The notes beneath the pieces were generated by a model. That model was not told the DNA's origin and did no database searches. It worked only from the letters and a program-made list of their open reading frames with translations. Positions 29,739 to 38,655 of a stretch of DNA of 64,000 nt are shown one piece after another. A program made the position numbers and the translations under genes. The DNA comes from Paractinoplanes pyxinae. GTDB lineage: Bacteria; Actinomycetota; Actinomycetes; Mycobacteriales; Micromonosporaceae. The DNA lies in the NCBI RefSeq assembly GCF_026626335.1, contig NZ_JAPNTZ010000012.1:277625-341624 (forward strand), in the 5' to 3' direction. The stretch's first letter is position 1. Each line of letters opens with the position of its first letter.

Positions 29739-30623
29739 ATGACGACCGTCCGCCCGCTTGACCGGTTGAGTGCTGCTGAGGCGGCCGAAGTTCTGGCCTT
29801 GGCGGCCGCGGCCGAGCAAGCCGACGGGGTCTACCCGCTATCTGAAGATGTAGTTCTGCGTGTGCGCGGTGGGGGCGACCCTTCCGCGCACACTCACTTT
29901 CTGGCCTACTCCGGCGACGATCACCTCGCGGGCTACGCCTACCTCGAGCGTGGAGGCTCGGGCGAGCTGTTCGTGCACCCGTCCGCCCGCCGCCACGGCC
30001 ACGGCACCGCCCTGCTGGCCGCGGCCGGTGGCGGGCCGCTGCGCTTCTGGGCGCACGGCGACGAGCCCGGTGCCCGGGCCTTCGCCGAGAAGAACGGCTT
30101 CGAACGCGTACGGGTTCTGTGGCAGATGCGCCGTTCGCTGACCGAGCCCCTGCCCGACATCCCGCTGCCGCCCGGGGTCACGCTGCGCGGTTTCCGCCCC
30201 GGTCACGACGAGCAGGCCTGGCTCGGGGTCAACTCGCGGGCCTTCGCGCACCACCCCGAGCAGGGCCGCTGGACGCTCGACGACCTGCGCCTGCGCGAGG
30301 CCGAGCCGTGGTTCGACCCGGCCGGCTTCCTGCTCGCCGTCGACATCGAGGACACGCTTCTCGGCTTCCACTGGACCAAGGTGCATCCCGCGTCGGGCGA
30401 CGACCCCGCCCTCGGCGAGATCTACGTGCTGGGCGTCGACCCGGCCGGGCACCGGCGGGGCCTGGGGGCAGCGCTGAGCGTCGCCGGCCTGAGCCACCTG
30501 GCCGCCCAGGGGCTCACCGTGGCCAACCTCTATGTCGACGAGTCGAATGCCGCCGCCGTCGCGCTCTATCGCCGTCTTGGCTTTGCCATTTATAAGACGG
30601 ACATCTCCTACTTCCGGCCATAA
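29739..30623 (+). CDS. mshD: Mycothiol synthase
   Basis: The 294-residue enzyme acetylates Cys-GlcN-Ins with acetyl-CoA in the last step of mycothiol synthesis. It has two GNAT halves: LFVHPSARRHGHGTALL in the first and YVLGVDPAGHRRGLGAALS in the second, followed by NLYVDESNAAAVALYRRLGF and the family-typical end DISYF. It begins ten bases after the glnR stop, so the two genes may be co-transcribed. Mycothiol is the main low-molecular-weight thiol of actinobacteria. Confidence 0.95.
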   Translation: MTTVRPLDRLSAAEAAEVLALAAAAEQADGVYPLSEDVVLRVRGGGDPSAHTHFLAYSGDDHLAGYAYLERGGSGELFVHPSARRHGHGTALLAAAGGGPLRFWAHGDEPGARAFAEKNGFERVRVLWQMRRSLTEPLPDIPLPPGVTLRGFRPGHDEQAWLGVNSRAFAHHPEQGRWTLDDLRLREAEPWFDPAGFLLAVDIEDTLLGFHWTKVHPASGDDPALGEIYVLGVDPAGHRRGLGAALSVAGLSHLAAQGLTVANLYVDESNAAAVALYRRLGFAIYKTDISYFRP

Positions 30624-30811
30624 TTCCTGGTAGGTGGCCTTCGCCACAGCGCACGGTGAGACGGCGAACCTCAGGAGTAACGAGCCGGACAAGGACGTGT
30701 CTCAGGGCGATAACCTCCGCCCGGATATGTCGGACAAGTCGGTCTCTAGTCACTCAGTTCACGCAACGGACAACTCGCCCTCAGGGTAAGGCCACATTCG
30801 AGCGTCGACGT

Positions 30812-30833
30812 GTTCACCGCGCGTTCATTTAGG
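30812..30833 (+). promoter_or_regulatory. PHO box (PhoP site) upstream of pstS
   Basis: Two adjacent 11-base direct repeats, GTTCACCGCGC and GTTCATTTAGG, match the actinobacterial PhoP repeat GTTCAYYYRSS. They lie 82 bases upstream of the pstS start codon. PhoP activation under phosphate starvation is expected. The rest of the 291-base gap (30624-30914) shows no gene. Confidence 0.78.
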
Positions 30834-30863
30834 CCCGGCTAACCGGCTACCTCGCGCTTTTAG

Positions 30864-30906
30864 CTTCGGTGATGCCGGTGCGACGCCGGCGTGCACACCA
30901 CCGAAG
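30864..30906 (+). promoter_or_regulatory. Stem-loop in the pstS 5' leader
   Basis: CTTCGGTG (30864-30871) pairs with CACCGAAG (30899-30906), and an inner GCCGG/CCGGC stem extends the structure. The 3' arm overlaps the pstS ribosome binding site GAAGGGA, so folding could tune translation or protect the mRNA 5' end. No known riboswitch motif is seen. Confidence 0.45.
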
Positions 30907-30914
30907 GGAATATT

Positions 30915-32012
30915 GTGAAGCTCCAGCGGTCCGGTTTTCTCGCAGCCGGCATTGCTTTGACTGCGACGCTCGCGCTGACCGCGTGCGGTTCGGACAACAA
31001 CGAGCCGTCGAGCGGGGGCGGCGAGTCCGCCGCTGCCGGCAACTGTGTCGCCGGCAGCCTGACTGCCCAGGGTTCGTCGGCGCAGAAGAACGCCATGGAC
31101 GAGTGGATCAAGACCTACCAGGGTCAGTGCGCTGACGCGAAGATCGACTACCAGGGCACCGCCTCGGGCGCCGGCATCCAGGCGTTCATCGCGGGCACCG
31201 CCGACTTCGCCGGTTCCGACTCCGCCCTCAAGGAGGAGGAGCAGCCGCAGGCCGACGCGAAGTGCCCCGGTGGCGCCGCGCTCAACCTGCCGATGGTCGT
31301 CGGCCCGATCGCCGTCGTCTACAACGCCGAGGGCCTGGACAACCTCCAGCTCGACGCCCCGACGCTGGCCAAGATCTTCGACAGCAAGATCACCAAGTGG
31401 AACGACCCGGCGATCGCGGCGCAGAACTCGGGCGCCAAGCTCCCGGACACCGCCATCACCGCCGTGCACCGCTCGGACGAGTCGGGCACGACTGACAACT
31501 TCACCAAGTACCTGAGCAAGACCGCCGAGGCCGACTGGACCTACGGCAACGCCAAGGCGTGGAAGGCCAAGGGCGGCACCGGCGCGGCCAAGTCGGACGG
31601 CGTGGCCACCGCGGTCAAGAGCACCCCGGGTGCCATCTCCTACGTCGAGCTCTCGTACGCCGAGAACCAGGACCTGCAGAAGGCCAAGATCAAGAACGGC
31701 GCCGGCGAGTACGTCGAGCTGACCGGCGAGTCGGCCGGTAAGGGCATCGAGGGCGCCAAGATCGAAGGCACCGGCAACGACCTGAAGCTGAGCATCGACT
31801 ACACCGCCACGACCGCGGGTGCGTACCCGATCGTTCTGGCCACGTACGAGATCGTCTGCAGCAAGGGCAGCGCGAAGGCCAAGGAGCTGAAGGCCTTCTT
31901 CACCTACACCTCCAGCACCGGCGGACAGCAGGCGCTGAACGACCTGGGCTACGCCCCGCTGCCGGAGAGCATCCGCAGCAAGGTCGAGACCGCGGTCGCC
32001 TCGATCTCCTGA
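30915..32012 (+). CDS. pstS: Phosphate ABC transporter substrate-binding lipoprotein
   Basis: The 365-residue lipoprotein has a signal peptide with lipobox LTAC (Cys24), so it is anchored to the outer face of the membrane. The phosphate-binding signatures are LTAQGSSAQKNAMDEWI near the N-terminus, ADFAGSDSAL, and VHRSDESGTTDNFTKYL. GTG 30915 was chosen because GAAGGGA lies six bases upstream. It leads a pstSCAB operon behind a PHO box. Confidence 0.96.
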   Translation: MKLQRSGFLAAGIALTATLALTACGSDNNEPSSGGGESAAAGNCVAGSLTAQGSSAQKNAMDEWIKTYQGQCADAKIDYQGTASGAGIQAFIAGTADFAGSDSALKEEEQPQADAKCPGGAALNLPMVVGPIAVVYNAEGLDNLQLDAPTLAKIFDSKITKWNDPAIAAQNSGAKLPDTAITAVHRSDESGTTDNFTKYLSKTAEADWTYGNAKAWKAKGGTGAAKSDGVATAVKSTPGAISYVELSYAENQDLQKAKIKNGAGEYVELTGESAGKGIEGAKIEGTGNDLKLSIDYTATTAGAYPIVLATYEIVCSKGSAKAKELKAFFTYTSSTGGQQALNDLGYAPLPESIRSKVETAVASIS

Positions 32013-32050
32013 TCTGACTGAATCCCTCCGAGACGACAGCGAGCGAGCAG

Positions 32051-33121
32051 ATGGGTGACAACCCCTCCCGCTCGGAGAACGCCACCGCCGGCGACCTGGG
32101 TGTGACTGGACGTCACGCCCGGGGCGCCGGCACCGGTGTTTCCCCGAGTAGCTACGAAGAACCCCCATTCGGCGGCGGGGGCGCCCTGCCCAAGAAGACC
32201 CGCTTCGGCATGGAGGCCGGCTTCAAAGGCCTCTCCGTGGCTGCGGGCGCGATGGTGCTGGTCATCATCGTCGCCATCGCGGTGTTCCTGATCTCCAAGG
32301 CCGTGCCGGCGATCAACGCCGACACCGAGAACTTCCTGACCTTCAACCAGTGGTTCCCGAACGAGACCCAGCCGCGGTTCGGTATCGCGGTCCTCGCCTT
32401 CGGCACCGTGCTGACCTCGATCATCGCGTTGCTCGTGGCGGTGCCGATCGCTCTCGGCATCGCGCTGTTCCTCTCGCACTACGCGCCCAAGCGGCTGGCC
32501 ACGCCGCTCGGGTTCGTGATCGACCTGCTGGCCGCCGTGCCCAGTGTCGTCTTCGGCCTCTGGGGCCGGGACGTCTTCATGGAGCCGGTCCGCAACTTCT
32601 CCGCGTGGCTCAACGAGTACTTCGGCTGGATCCCGATCTTCGGCGGCGACGGCCCGTTCGGCCGCTCGGTGCTGCTGGGCAGCCTGGTCCTGGCGATCAT
32701 GGTGCTGCCGATCGTCACCTCGCTGTCCCGTGAGGTCTTCATGCAGACCCCCGGCATGAACGAGGAAGCCGCGCTGGCCCTCGGCGCCACCAAGTGGGAG
32801 ATGGTCCGCACCGCGGTCCTGCCCTACGGCAAGCCGGGTGTGATCGCCGCGGTGATGCTCGGCCTCGGCCGGGCCCTCGGCGAGACCATCGCCCTGGCCC
32901 TGACGCTGGGCGTCGTCTTCAACATCTCGTTCAACATCATCGAGAACGGCGGTAACTCGATCGCCGCCAACATCGCCAACGCGTTCGGCGAGGCCAACGA
33001 GACGGGCCGCGGCGCCCTGATCGCGTCCGGTCTCGTGCTCTTCGCGATCACCCTGGTGGTCAACATGGCGGCGCGGGCGATCATCTACCGTCGGCGCGAG
33101 TTCCGGGACAGCGCGGCATGA
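32051..33121 (+). CDS. pstC: Phosphate ABC transporter permease PstC
   Basis: The 356-residue permease has a roughly 55-residue glycine-rich cytoplasmic N-terminus, then six or so membrane segments. The EAA-type coupling loop is EEAALALGATKWEMVRTAVLPYGKPGVIAA, of which the core ALGATKWEM is diagnostic for PstC. With PstA it forms the phosphate channel. It lies 38 bases after pstS. Confidence 0.95.
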   Translation: MGDNPSRSENATAGDLGVTGRHARGAGTGVSPSSYEEPPFGGGGALPKKTRFGMEAGFKGLSVAAGAMVLVIIVAIAVFLISKAVPAINADTENFLTFNQWFPNETQPRFGIAVLAFGTVLTSIIALLVAVPIALGIALFLSHYAPKRLATPLGFVIDLLAAVPSVVFGLWGRDVFMEPVRNFSAWLNEYFGWIPIFGGDGPFGRSVLLGSLVLAIMVLPIVTSLSREVFMQTPGMNEEAALALGATKWEMVRTAVLPYGKPGVIAAVMLGLGRALGETIALALTLGVVFNISFNIIENGGNSIAANIANAFGEANETGRGALIASGLVLFAITLVVNMAARAIIYRRREFRDSAA

Positions 33122-33205
33122 GCGACTGCACCGAGCGGCACTCAGCCGCACCGATGAACGGCCTCGCAGGCGAGGGCCAGGAGCGCATGCCCCAGGGAGC
33201 ACAGC

Positions 33206-34291
33206 ATGAGCCTTCTTGAACGTGAGTCCTCCGGCGTCGTCATGACGACGGACAACATCCGGTCCCAGAAGCTCCACGTGGGCCTGAACATCGGCATCGC
33301 CGCGGCCGCGCTCGTCGTCGGGCTGGCCCTGGCCTACGGCTTCGGCATCGGCAACTACGTGCTCGGCGTCGTCCTCGGCGTCGTCATCTACCTGATCGGC
33401 CTGCAGATCGTGGCGGGCCGCATCGAGGGCCGGCGGGCCGCGCGCGACCGCATGTGGAAGACGCTGATCTACGCCGCCTGCGTGCTCGCCATCCTGCCGC
33501 TCGCCTCCGTGGTGTGGACGCTGATCTCCAAGGGTGCGGGCCGCCTCGACGGCAACTTCTTCGGCTCGTCGATGAACAACATCGGCGCCCGGGACCCCGA
33601 GGGCGGCGCCTACCACGCCATCATCGGCACCCTGGAGCAGGTCGGCATCGCCACCCTGATGGCGGTTCCGCTCGGCGTCCTCGGTGCGATCTACCTGGTC
33701 GAGTACGGCCGGGGCAAGTTCGCCACCACCGTCCGCTTCTTCGTCGACGTCATGACGGGCATCCCGTCGATCGTCGCCGGCCTGTTCATCCTCTCGTTCT
33801 GGGTGCTCATCGTCAGCCCGTGGTTCAACAACGGCACCCCGCGGTTCTCCGGGTTCGCCGCCTCGCTGGCGCTGACCGTGCTGATGCTGCCGACGATCGT
33901 GCGCTCCACCGAAGAGATGTTGCGCCTGGTGCCAGGGCCGCTGCGCGAAGGTGCGTACGCCCTCGGTGTGCCGCAGTGGAAGACGATCCTCAAGGTCGTG
34001 GTCCCCACGGCCCTGCCCGGCATCGTCACCGGCATCATGCTCGCCGTCGCCCGTGCGGCCGGCGAGACGGCGCCGGTGCTGCTGGTGGCCGGGGGCGCAG
34101 CGGCGATCAACTTCGACCCGTTCGCCGGCGGCCAGCAGTCGCTGTCGCTCTTCGTGTACCAGCAGGCCGGTGACGCCTCCCGGTACGCCCCGGCGCGGGC
34201 CTGGACCGCCGCGCTCACCCTGGTCGCGATCGTGCTCGTCCTGACGGTCGCCGCCAAGCTGCTCGCCCGTCGCAACAGTCTGTCGAAGTAG
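33206..34291 (+). CDS. pstA: Phosphate ABC transporter permease PstA
   Basis: The 361-residue permease has two extra N-terminal membrane segments (about 27-70) ahead of the conserved core, then the coupling loop EGAYALGVPQWKTILKVVVP and the AGETAPVLLVAG motif typical of PstA. The ribosome binding site AGGGAG is seven bases from ATG 33206. It partners PstC in the membrane. The 84-base gap after pstC shows no clear structure. Confidence 0.95.
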   Translation: MSLLERESSGVVMTTDNIRSQKLHVGLNIGIAAAALVVGLALAYGFGIGNYVLGVVLGVVIYLIGLQIVAGRIEGRRAARDRMWKTLIYAACVLAILPLASVVWTLISKGAGRLDGNFFGSSMNNIGARDPEGGAYHAIIGTLEQVGIATLMAVPLGVLGAIYLVEYGRGKFATTVRFFVDVMTGIPSIVAGLFILSFWVLIVSPWFNNGTPRFSGFAASLALTVLMLPTIVRSTEEMLRLVPGPLREGAYALGVPQWKTILKVVVPTALPGIVTGIMLAVARAAGETAPVLLVAGGAAAINFDPFAGGQQSLSLFVYQQAGDASRYAPARAWTAALTLVAIVLVLTVAAKLLARRNSLSK

Positions 34292-34303
34292 AGGTAACCC
34301 CAC

Positions 34304-35080
34304 ATGGCCAAGCGCATCGAGGCGAGCAACGTCTCGTCCTACTACGGCTCGTTCAAGGCCATCGACAGCGTGTCGATGGTCGTCGAGCCCAAGACCATCA
34401 CCGCCCTGATCGGGCCGTCGGGTTGCGGCAAGTCCACGTTCCTGCGGTCGATCAACCGCATGCACGAGGTGCTGCCCAACGCCCGCATCGAGGGCTCGCT
34501 CACGATCGACGACCAGAACATCTACGACCCGGACGTGGACGTCACCGCCGTCCGCCGCCTGATCGGCATGGTGTTCCAGCGCCCCAACCCGTTCCCGACC
34601 ATGTCGATCTACGAGAACGTGGTCGCCGGTCTCAAGCTCAACGGCGTCAAGAAGAAGTCGGTTCTCGACGACGCCGCCGAGCAGTCGCTGAAGTCGGCCA
34701 ACCTGTGGAACGAGGTCAAGGACCGCCTGGGCCGTCCCGGCGCCGGTCTCTCCGGTGGTCAGCAGCAGCGTCTCTGCATCGCTCGCACCATCGCGGTCGA
34801 GCCGCAGGTCGTGCTGATGGACGAGCCCTGCTCGGCCCTCGACCCGATCTCGACGCTGGCGATCGAGGACCTGATGTTCAAGCTGAAGGACCGCTTCACG
34901 ATCATCATCGTCACGCACAACATGCAGCAGGCCGCTCGTGTCAGCGACAAGACCGGCTTCTTCTCGATCGACAAGACCGGTGACCCCGGCCGCCTGATCG
35001 AGTACGACGACACCCAGAAGATCTTCAGCAACCCGACCGAGAAGAAGACCGAGGACTACATCACCGGTCGCTTCGGCTGA
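34304..35080 (+). CDS. pstB: Phosphate ABC transporter ATPase PstB
   Basis: The 258-residue ATPase energises phosphate uptake. Walker A is GPSGCGKST (37-45), followed by the PstB-specific FLRSINRMHE, the Q-loop MVFQRPNPFP, the signature LSGGQQQRLCIAR and Walker B VVLMDEPCSALDP. GAGGTAA precedes the start. No phoU follows; the only PhoU-like gene here is 3 kb away beside pit. Confidence 0.97.
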   Translation: MAKRIEASNVSSYYGSFKAIDSVSMVVEPKTITALIGPSGCGKSTFLRSINRMHEVLPNARIEGSLTIDDQNIYDPDVDVTAVRRLIGMVFQRPNPFPTMSIYENVVAGLKLNGVKKKSVLDDAAEQSLKSANLWNEVKDRLGRPGAGLSGGQQQRLCIARTIAVEPQVVLMDEPCSALDPISTLAIEDLMFKLKDRFTIIIVTHNMQQAARVSDKTGFFSIDKTGDPGRLIEYDDTQKIFSNPTEKKTEDYITGRFG

Positions 35081-35094
35081 TCCTTCGTTCCACC

Positions 35095-35130
35095 GGCGGC
35101 GCCCTACTGGATGTGCAGGAGGGCGCCGCC
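35095..35130. terminator. Bidirectional hairpin between pstB and the Nudix gene
   Basis: GGCGGCGCCCT (35095-35105) pairs perfectly with AGGGCGCCGCC (35120-35130) across a 14-base loop. The hairpin includes the last codons and stop of the convergent Nudix gene. There is no T-run, which is usual in actinobacteria. Confidence 0.7.
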
Positions 35131-35895
35131 GTCGTCTGTCAGTTCCACGCGCGGCATGACGGGCGTTGCGGCATCGCGACGGCTCGCGGCCGCGACTATT
35201 TGCGCCATTTCCCCGTACGCCGAGAGTGAGTCGACCGTGCGCCGGGTGGGCGGCAGCATGGGCAGGCCGGCCGTGGTGCTCGCGGTGGCCCAGGTGGCCT
35301 CGGTGACCTCGCCGGAGACGTCCCGAGCGGACTGGCCTTCGGGCAGCAGCGAGACGAAGAACCAGGTGTCGTAGCGCTTGGGTTCGAATTCCGGCGTGAC
35401 CCAGCGGGCCCACGGGAACAGCAGATCGTCGCGCAGGCGCAGCCCGCGCCGGCGCAGCAACTCGTCCAGGGTCAGCTCGCGGGCGGCGACGGCGGCCCGG
35501 TCGGCCTCCCAGTCCGGGGTGCTGACGTCGCTCAGGGTGCGGTCGGGCTGCCCGGCCGGGCCGGCCAGCAGGACGCCGGTCTCTTCGAACAGCTCCCGCA
35601 CGGCGGCGCCGACCACCGCGTGGGCCCGGCCGGCGGGCACACCGAGGCGGTCGGGCCAGTCGGTGCGGAGGGGTTCCGGGCGGTCGGACGGGTCGACGCC
35701 GCCGCCGGGGAAGGCGTACAGGCCGCCGAAGGCCATCGTCTTCGCACGCTTCAACACGTACAGCTCGAAGGAAGCGCCCGCCGGGCGCAGAAGCACGACG
35801 GTGGCCGCGTCGCGCACCGGGGCCGGATCGCCCGAGAACTCGCGTGCCCTCTTGACCATTGCCGGGGGAAGCCGCACAGGCGTCGGATCGGTCAC
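35104..35895 (-). CDS. Nudix hydrolase with expanded Nudix box
   Basis: The 263-residue protein has a Nudix motif split by an insertion: FPGGGVDPSD, about 25 residues, then AAVRELFEETGVLL, giving the catalytic REL-EE core. This layout is like NUDT19-type proteins, which cleave CoA derivatives, but the substrate here is unknown. It starts at GTG 35895. Its 3' end lies inside a hairpin shared with pstB. It is divergent from the oxidoreductase gene, with 47 bases between starts. Confidence 0.85.
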   Translation of the reverse strand: MTDPTPVRLPPAMVKRAREFSGDPAPVRDAATVVLLRPAGASFELYVLKRAKTMAFGGLYAFPGGGVDPSDRPEPLRTDWPDRLGVPAGRAHAVVGAAVRELFEETGVLLAGPAGQPDRTLSDVSTPDWEADRAAVAARELTLDELLRRRGLRLRDDLLFPWARWVTPEFEPKRYDTWFFVSLLPEGQSARDVSGEVTEATWATASTTAGLPMLPPTRRTVDSLSAYGEMAQIVAAASRRDAATPVMPRVELTDDGGALLHIQ

Positions 35896-35942
35896 GTCCC
35901 GATCGTCCCACCCGAGGGCGGAGGAACGATACCGTAAGGATC

Positions 35943-36920
35943 ATGACGGAACAGAAGGTTCGCTGGGGAATCCTCGGCCCCGGCGGGATCGCCGCCCAGT
36001 TCGCCGGTGACCTGTCGCTCGTGCCCGGCGCCGAACTGGCCGCCGTCGGCTCCCGCCGGCCCGAGACGGCCACCGCGTTCGCCGAGCGGTTCGGCTTCGC
36101 CCGGGCCCACGGCTCGTACGCCGACCTGGCCGCCGACCCCCGCGTCGACGTCGTCTACATCGCGACGCCGCACGCCTTCCACGCCGAGGCGGCGCACCTG
36201 TGCATCGAGGCCGGCAAGTCCGTGCTGGTGGAAAAGCCGATCACCCTCGACCTGCCGTCCACCGCCCAGCTCGTGGCCCACGCCCGCGAGAAGAACGTCT
36301 TCCTGATGGAAGCGATGTGGATGCGGCTCAACCCGGCCATCCGCAAGATCGCCGAGCTGGTCGAGGAGGGCGCGATCGGCTGGGTCAGCGCTATCCACGC
36401 CGACTTCGGCCTGCAGGGCCCGTTCGAGGCCGGCCACCGCCTGCGCGACCCCAAGCTGGGCGGCGGCGCCCTGCTCGACCTGGGCGTCTACCCCCTCAAC
36501 TTCGCCCAGCTGATCATGGGCGCGCCGGCCTCGGTGCAGGCCTGGGCCCACCTCACCCCCGAGCGGGTCGACGAGAACACCGGCATCCTGCTGGGCTGGG
36601 AACCGGGCGCGGTCGGGGCGCTGACCTGCAGCATCAACGGTCAGAGCCGCAACAACGCCACGATCACCGGCACCGACGGCCGCATCGAGCTGCCCGAGGG
36701 CTTCTTCGTCCCCCGCACGTTCACCCTGCACCGCCCCGGCCGCGACCCCGAGACCTTCGACCTCGACTTCCCCGGCCGCGGCTACCAGTTCGAAGCGGCC
36801 GAGGTTCAGCGCTGCCTGCAGGCCGGCGAGCTCGAGAGCCCGCTGATGTCGCACGCCACCACGCTCGAGATCATGACCCTGCTGGACACGATCCGCGAGG
36901 AGATCGGCGTCATCTACTGA
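35943..36920 (+). CDS. Gfo/Idh/MocA family NAD(P)-dependent oxidoreductase
   Basis: The 325-residue protein has the Rossmann motif WGILGPGGIAAQFA, the YIATPHAFHAE stretch and the conserved VLVEKPITLD, which carries the catalytic lysine. The C-terminal alpha/beta domain contains GGGALLDLGVYPL. Members oxidise sugars, inositols or trans-dihydrodiols; this one is close in shape to dihydrodiol dehydrogenases, but the substrate cannot be settled. ATG 35943 follows a short AAGGA. Confidence 0.9.
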   Translation: MTEQKVRWGILGPGGIAAQFAGDLSLVPGAELAAVGSRRPETATAFAERFGFARAHGSYADLAADPRVDVVYIATPHAFHAEAAHLCIEAGKSVLVEKPITLDLPSTAQLVAHAREKNVFLMEAMWMRLNPAIRKIAELVEEGAIGWVSAIHADFGLQGPFEAGHRLRDPKLGGGALLDLGVYPLNFAQLIMGAPASVQAWAHLTPERVDENTGILLGWEPGAVGALTCSINGQSRNNATITGTDGRIELPEGFFVPRTFTLHRPGRDPETFDLDFPGRGYQFEAAEVQRCLQAGELESPLMSHATTLEIMTLLDTIREEIGVIY

Positions 36921-36929
36921 GCCGGGGCC

Positions 36930-37943
36930 TCAGGAGAAGACCGGGCGGAAGAGGAAGTAGAGGGCGCAGGCGATCAGACCGGCCGCCGGGAACGTGGTTA
37001 TCCAGGCGATGACGATGTTGCCGGCCACGTTCCAGCGGACGGCGTTCAGGCGCTTGGTGGCGCCGACGCCCATGATGGCCGACGTGATCGTGTGGGTCGT
37101 CGAGATGGGGGCGTGCAGCACGTACGCGTTGAAGAAGAGCACCGTGCTGGCCACCGTCTCGGCGGCGAAGCCCTCGGCCGGCCCCAGGTCGATGATCTTG
37201 CGGCCGAGTGTGCGGATGATGCGCCAGCCGCCGGAATACGTGCCGGCGGCCAGCATGGTCGCCGTCGTGATGTAGACCCACCACGGGATGTCGGTGGCGT
37301 TGTCCTGGAAGCCGCCCGTGTAGAGGGCCAGCACCACGATCCCCATCGTCTTCGCCGCGTCCTGAATGCCGTGGCCCAGCGACATGAGCGCGGCCGAGAG
37401 GGTCTGGGCGACGCGGAAGCCGCGGTTGAGCCGGCCCGGGTTGCCGCGGCGGAAGATCCACATGATCGCGACCATCACGGCGAAGCCGAGCAGGAAGCCG
37501 ACGACCGGCGAGGCGACCATCGGGATGAGCACCTTGTCGACGATCGTGCGCCACTGCACCTCGCCCAGGGCCGGCCCGGCCACCAGAGTGGCCCCGACCA
37601 GGCCGCCGAACAACGCGTGGGACGAGCTCGAGGGCAGGCCGAACCACCAGGTGATCAGGTTCCAGGTGACCGCGCCGAGCACGCCGGCGAAGACGATGCC
37701 CAGGCTGGGCACGCCGAGGTCGAGCTTGACCAGCCCGTCGCCGACCGTCTTGGCCACGTCGCCGCCCAGGTGGGCGCCGATGAAGTTGCCGACGGCGGCC
37801 ATGGCCAGCGCGATCCGCGGGGTCAGGGCCCGGGTGCTGATGCTGGTGGCGATGGCGTTGGCGGCGTCGTGGAAGCCGTTGGTGTAGTCGAACGCCATCG
37901 CGGCGACGATCACCGCGAGGACGGCGAAGAACTCGGGCGACAA
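36930..37943 (-). CDS. pit: Low-affinity inorganic phosphate transporter (Pit/PHO4 family)
   Basis: The 337-residue membrane protein has the duplicated PHO4 signatures GFHDAANAIATSIST at the N-terminus and APISTTHTITSAIMGVG near the C-terminus, with about ten membrane segments. It imports phosphate driven by the proton gradient. The TTG start at 37943 has AAGGAG ten bases upstream, lying inside the end of the DUF47 gene, so the two are coupled. Confidence 0.95.
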   Translation of the reverse strand: MSPEFFAVLAVIVAAMAFDYTNGFHDAANAIATSISTRALTPRIALAMAAVGNFIGAHLGGDVAKTVGDGLVKLDLGVPSLGIVFAGVLGAVTWNLITWWFGLPSSSSHALFGGLVGATLVAGPALGEVQWRTIVDKVLIPMVASPVVGFLLGFAVMVAIMWIFRRGNPGRLNRGFRVAQTLSAALMSLGHGIQDAAKTMGIVVLALYTGGFQDNATDIPWWVYITTATMLAAGTYSGGWRIIRTLGRKIIDLGPAEGFAAETVASTVLFFNAYVLHAPISTTHTITSAIMGVGATKRLNAVRWNVAGNIVIAWITTFPAAGLIACALYFLFRPVFS

Positions 37944-37946
37944 GGC

Positions 37947-38573
37947 CTAGGACTCCTTGACCGCGATGGTCTCGACGGTGTTCGCCACGTGCTCGAACGC
38001 GTCGCAGGCGGCCTCGAGCTCGTCGGCCACCTCTTTCATCTTGAGCACCGTGAGGGCGTCGTACTCGCCCGAGAAGAGCCGGACCAGAAGCATTCGGTAC
38101 GACCGGTCGCCCTCGTTCTCGAGCCGGTTGATCTCGATCCAGTACTCCTCGAGGCCCTTCATCGCGCGCAGCTTCGGCATCGCGTCCGCGGTGATCTTGG
38201 CCTGCTGGTCGAGCACGTCGGCCAGTTCGTGCATCTCGCGCGGCAGCGACGGCAGCTCGGTCAGCCCGTACAGGTAAAGCAGGTTGCCGACCGCCTCGAG
38301 GTGGTCCATCACGTCGTCGAGCTGCGAGCCCAGCGAATAGATGTCCTCGCGGTCGAACGGCGTGATGAAGGTCGAGTTGATCTTCTTGTAGAGAGCGTGG
38401 GTTATCTGGTCGCTGTCGTGCTCGACGTCGGTCAGCCGGTCGCTGACCGATTGCACGTCGACGCCGGGCAGCGCCAGCTCGTTGAGCAGCGCGGTGCCCT
38501 TGACGAGGTTGTTCGCGGCCTGGGTGAATAGGTCGTAGAACGCGCCCTCGACCGGGCGGAAGGAGAACTTCAC
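37947..38573 (-). CDS. DUF47 (PhoU-like) protein paired with Pit
   Basis: The 208-residue all-helical protein belongs to the DUF47/PhoU-like family that is normally encoded next to pit. It shows the repeated helical pattern DVEHDSDQITHALYKKI and PFDREDIYSLGSQLDDVMD. Such proteins are thought to regulate the neighbouring phosphate transporter. It is the first gene of the pair and has a candidate PHO box about 60 bases upstream. Confidence 0.9.
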   Translation of the reverse strand: MKFSFRPVEGAFYDLFTQAANNLVKGTALLNELALPGVDVQSVSDRLTDVEHDSDQITHALYKKINSTFITPFDREDIYSLGSQLDDVMDHLEAVGNLLYLYGLTELPSLPREMHELADVLDQQAKITADAMPKLRAMKGLEEYWIEINRLENEGDRSYRMLLVRLFSGEYDALTVLKMKEVADELEAACDAFEHVANTVETIAVKES

Positions 38574-38633
38574 GGGGCGAACCTCGTTCGACGGACGACG
38601 GTTTGATCTCCGGAGATGCTACGGCCTCCCCTG

Positions 38634-38655
38634 GTTCACCCGTTGGTCGCCTGTT
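38634..38655 (+). promoter_or_regulatory. Candidate PHO box upstream of the DUF47-pit pair
   Basis: GTTCACCCGTT and GGTCGCCTGTT are adjacent 11-base units, the first a good and the second a poorer match to the PhoP repeat. They lie 61 bases upstream of the DUF47 start, on the strand opposite to the gene, and overlap the very end of the next gene's coding sequence by two bases. Confidence 0.45.

Noticed and set aside
30634..30647. Terminator after mshD (GTGGC-CTTC-GCCAC)
   Set aside because: The stem has only five bases and no T-run follows; too weak to call.
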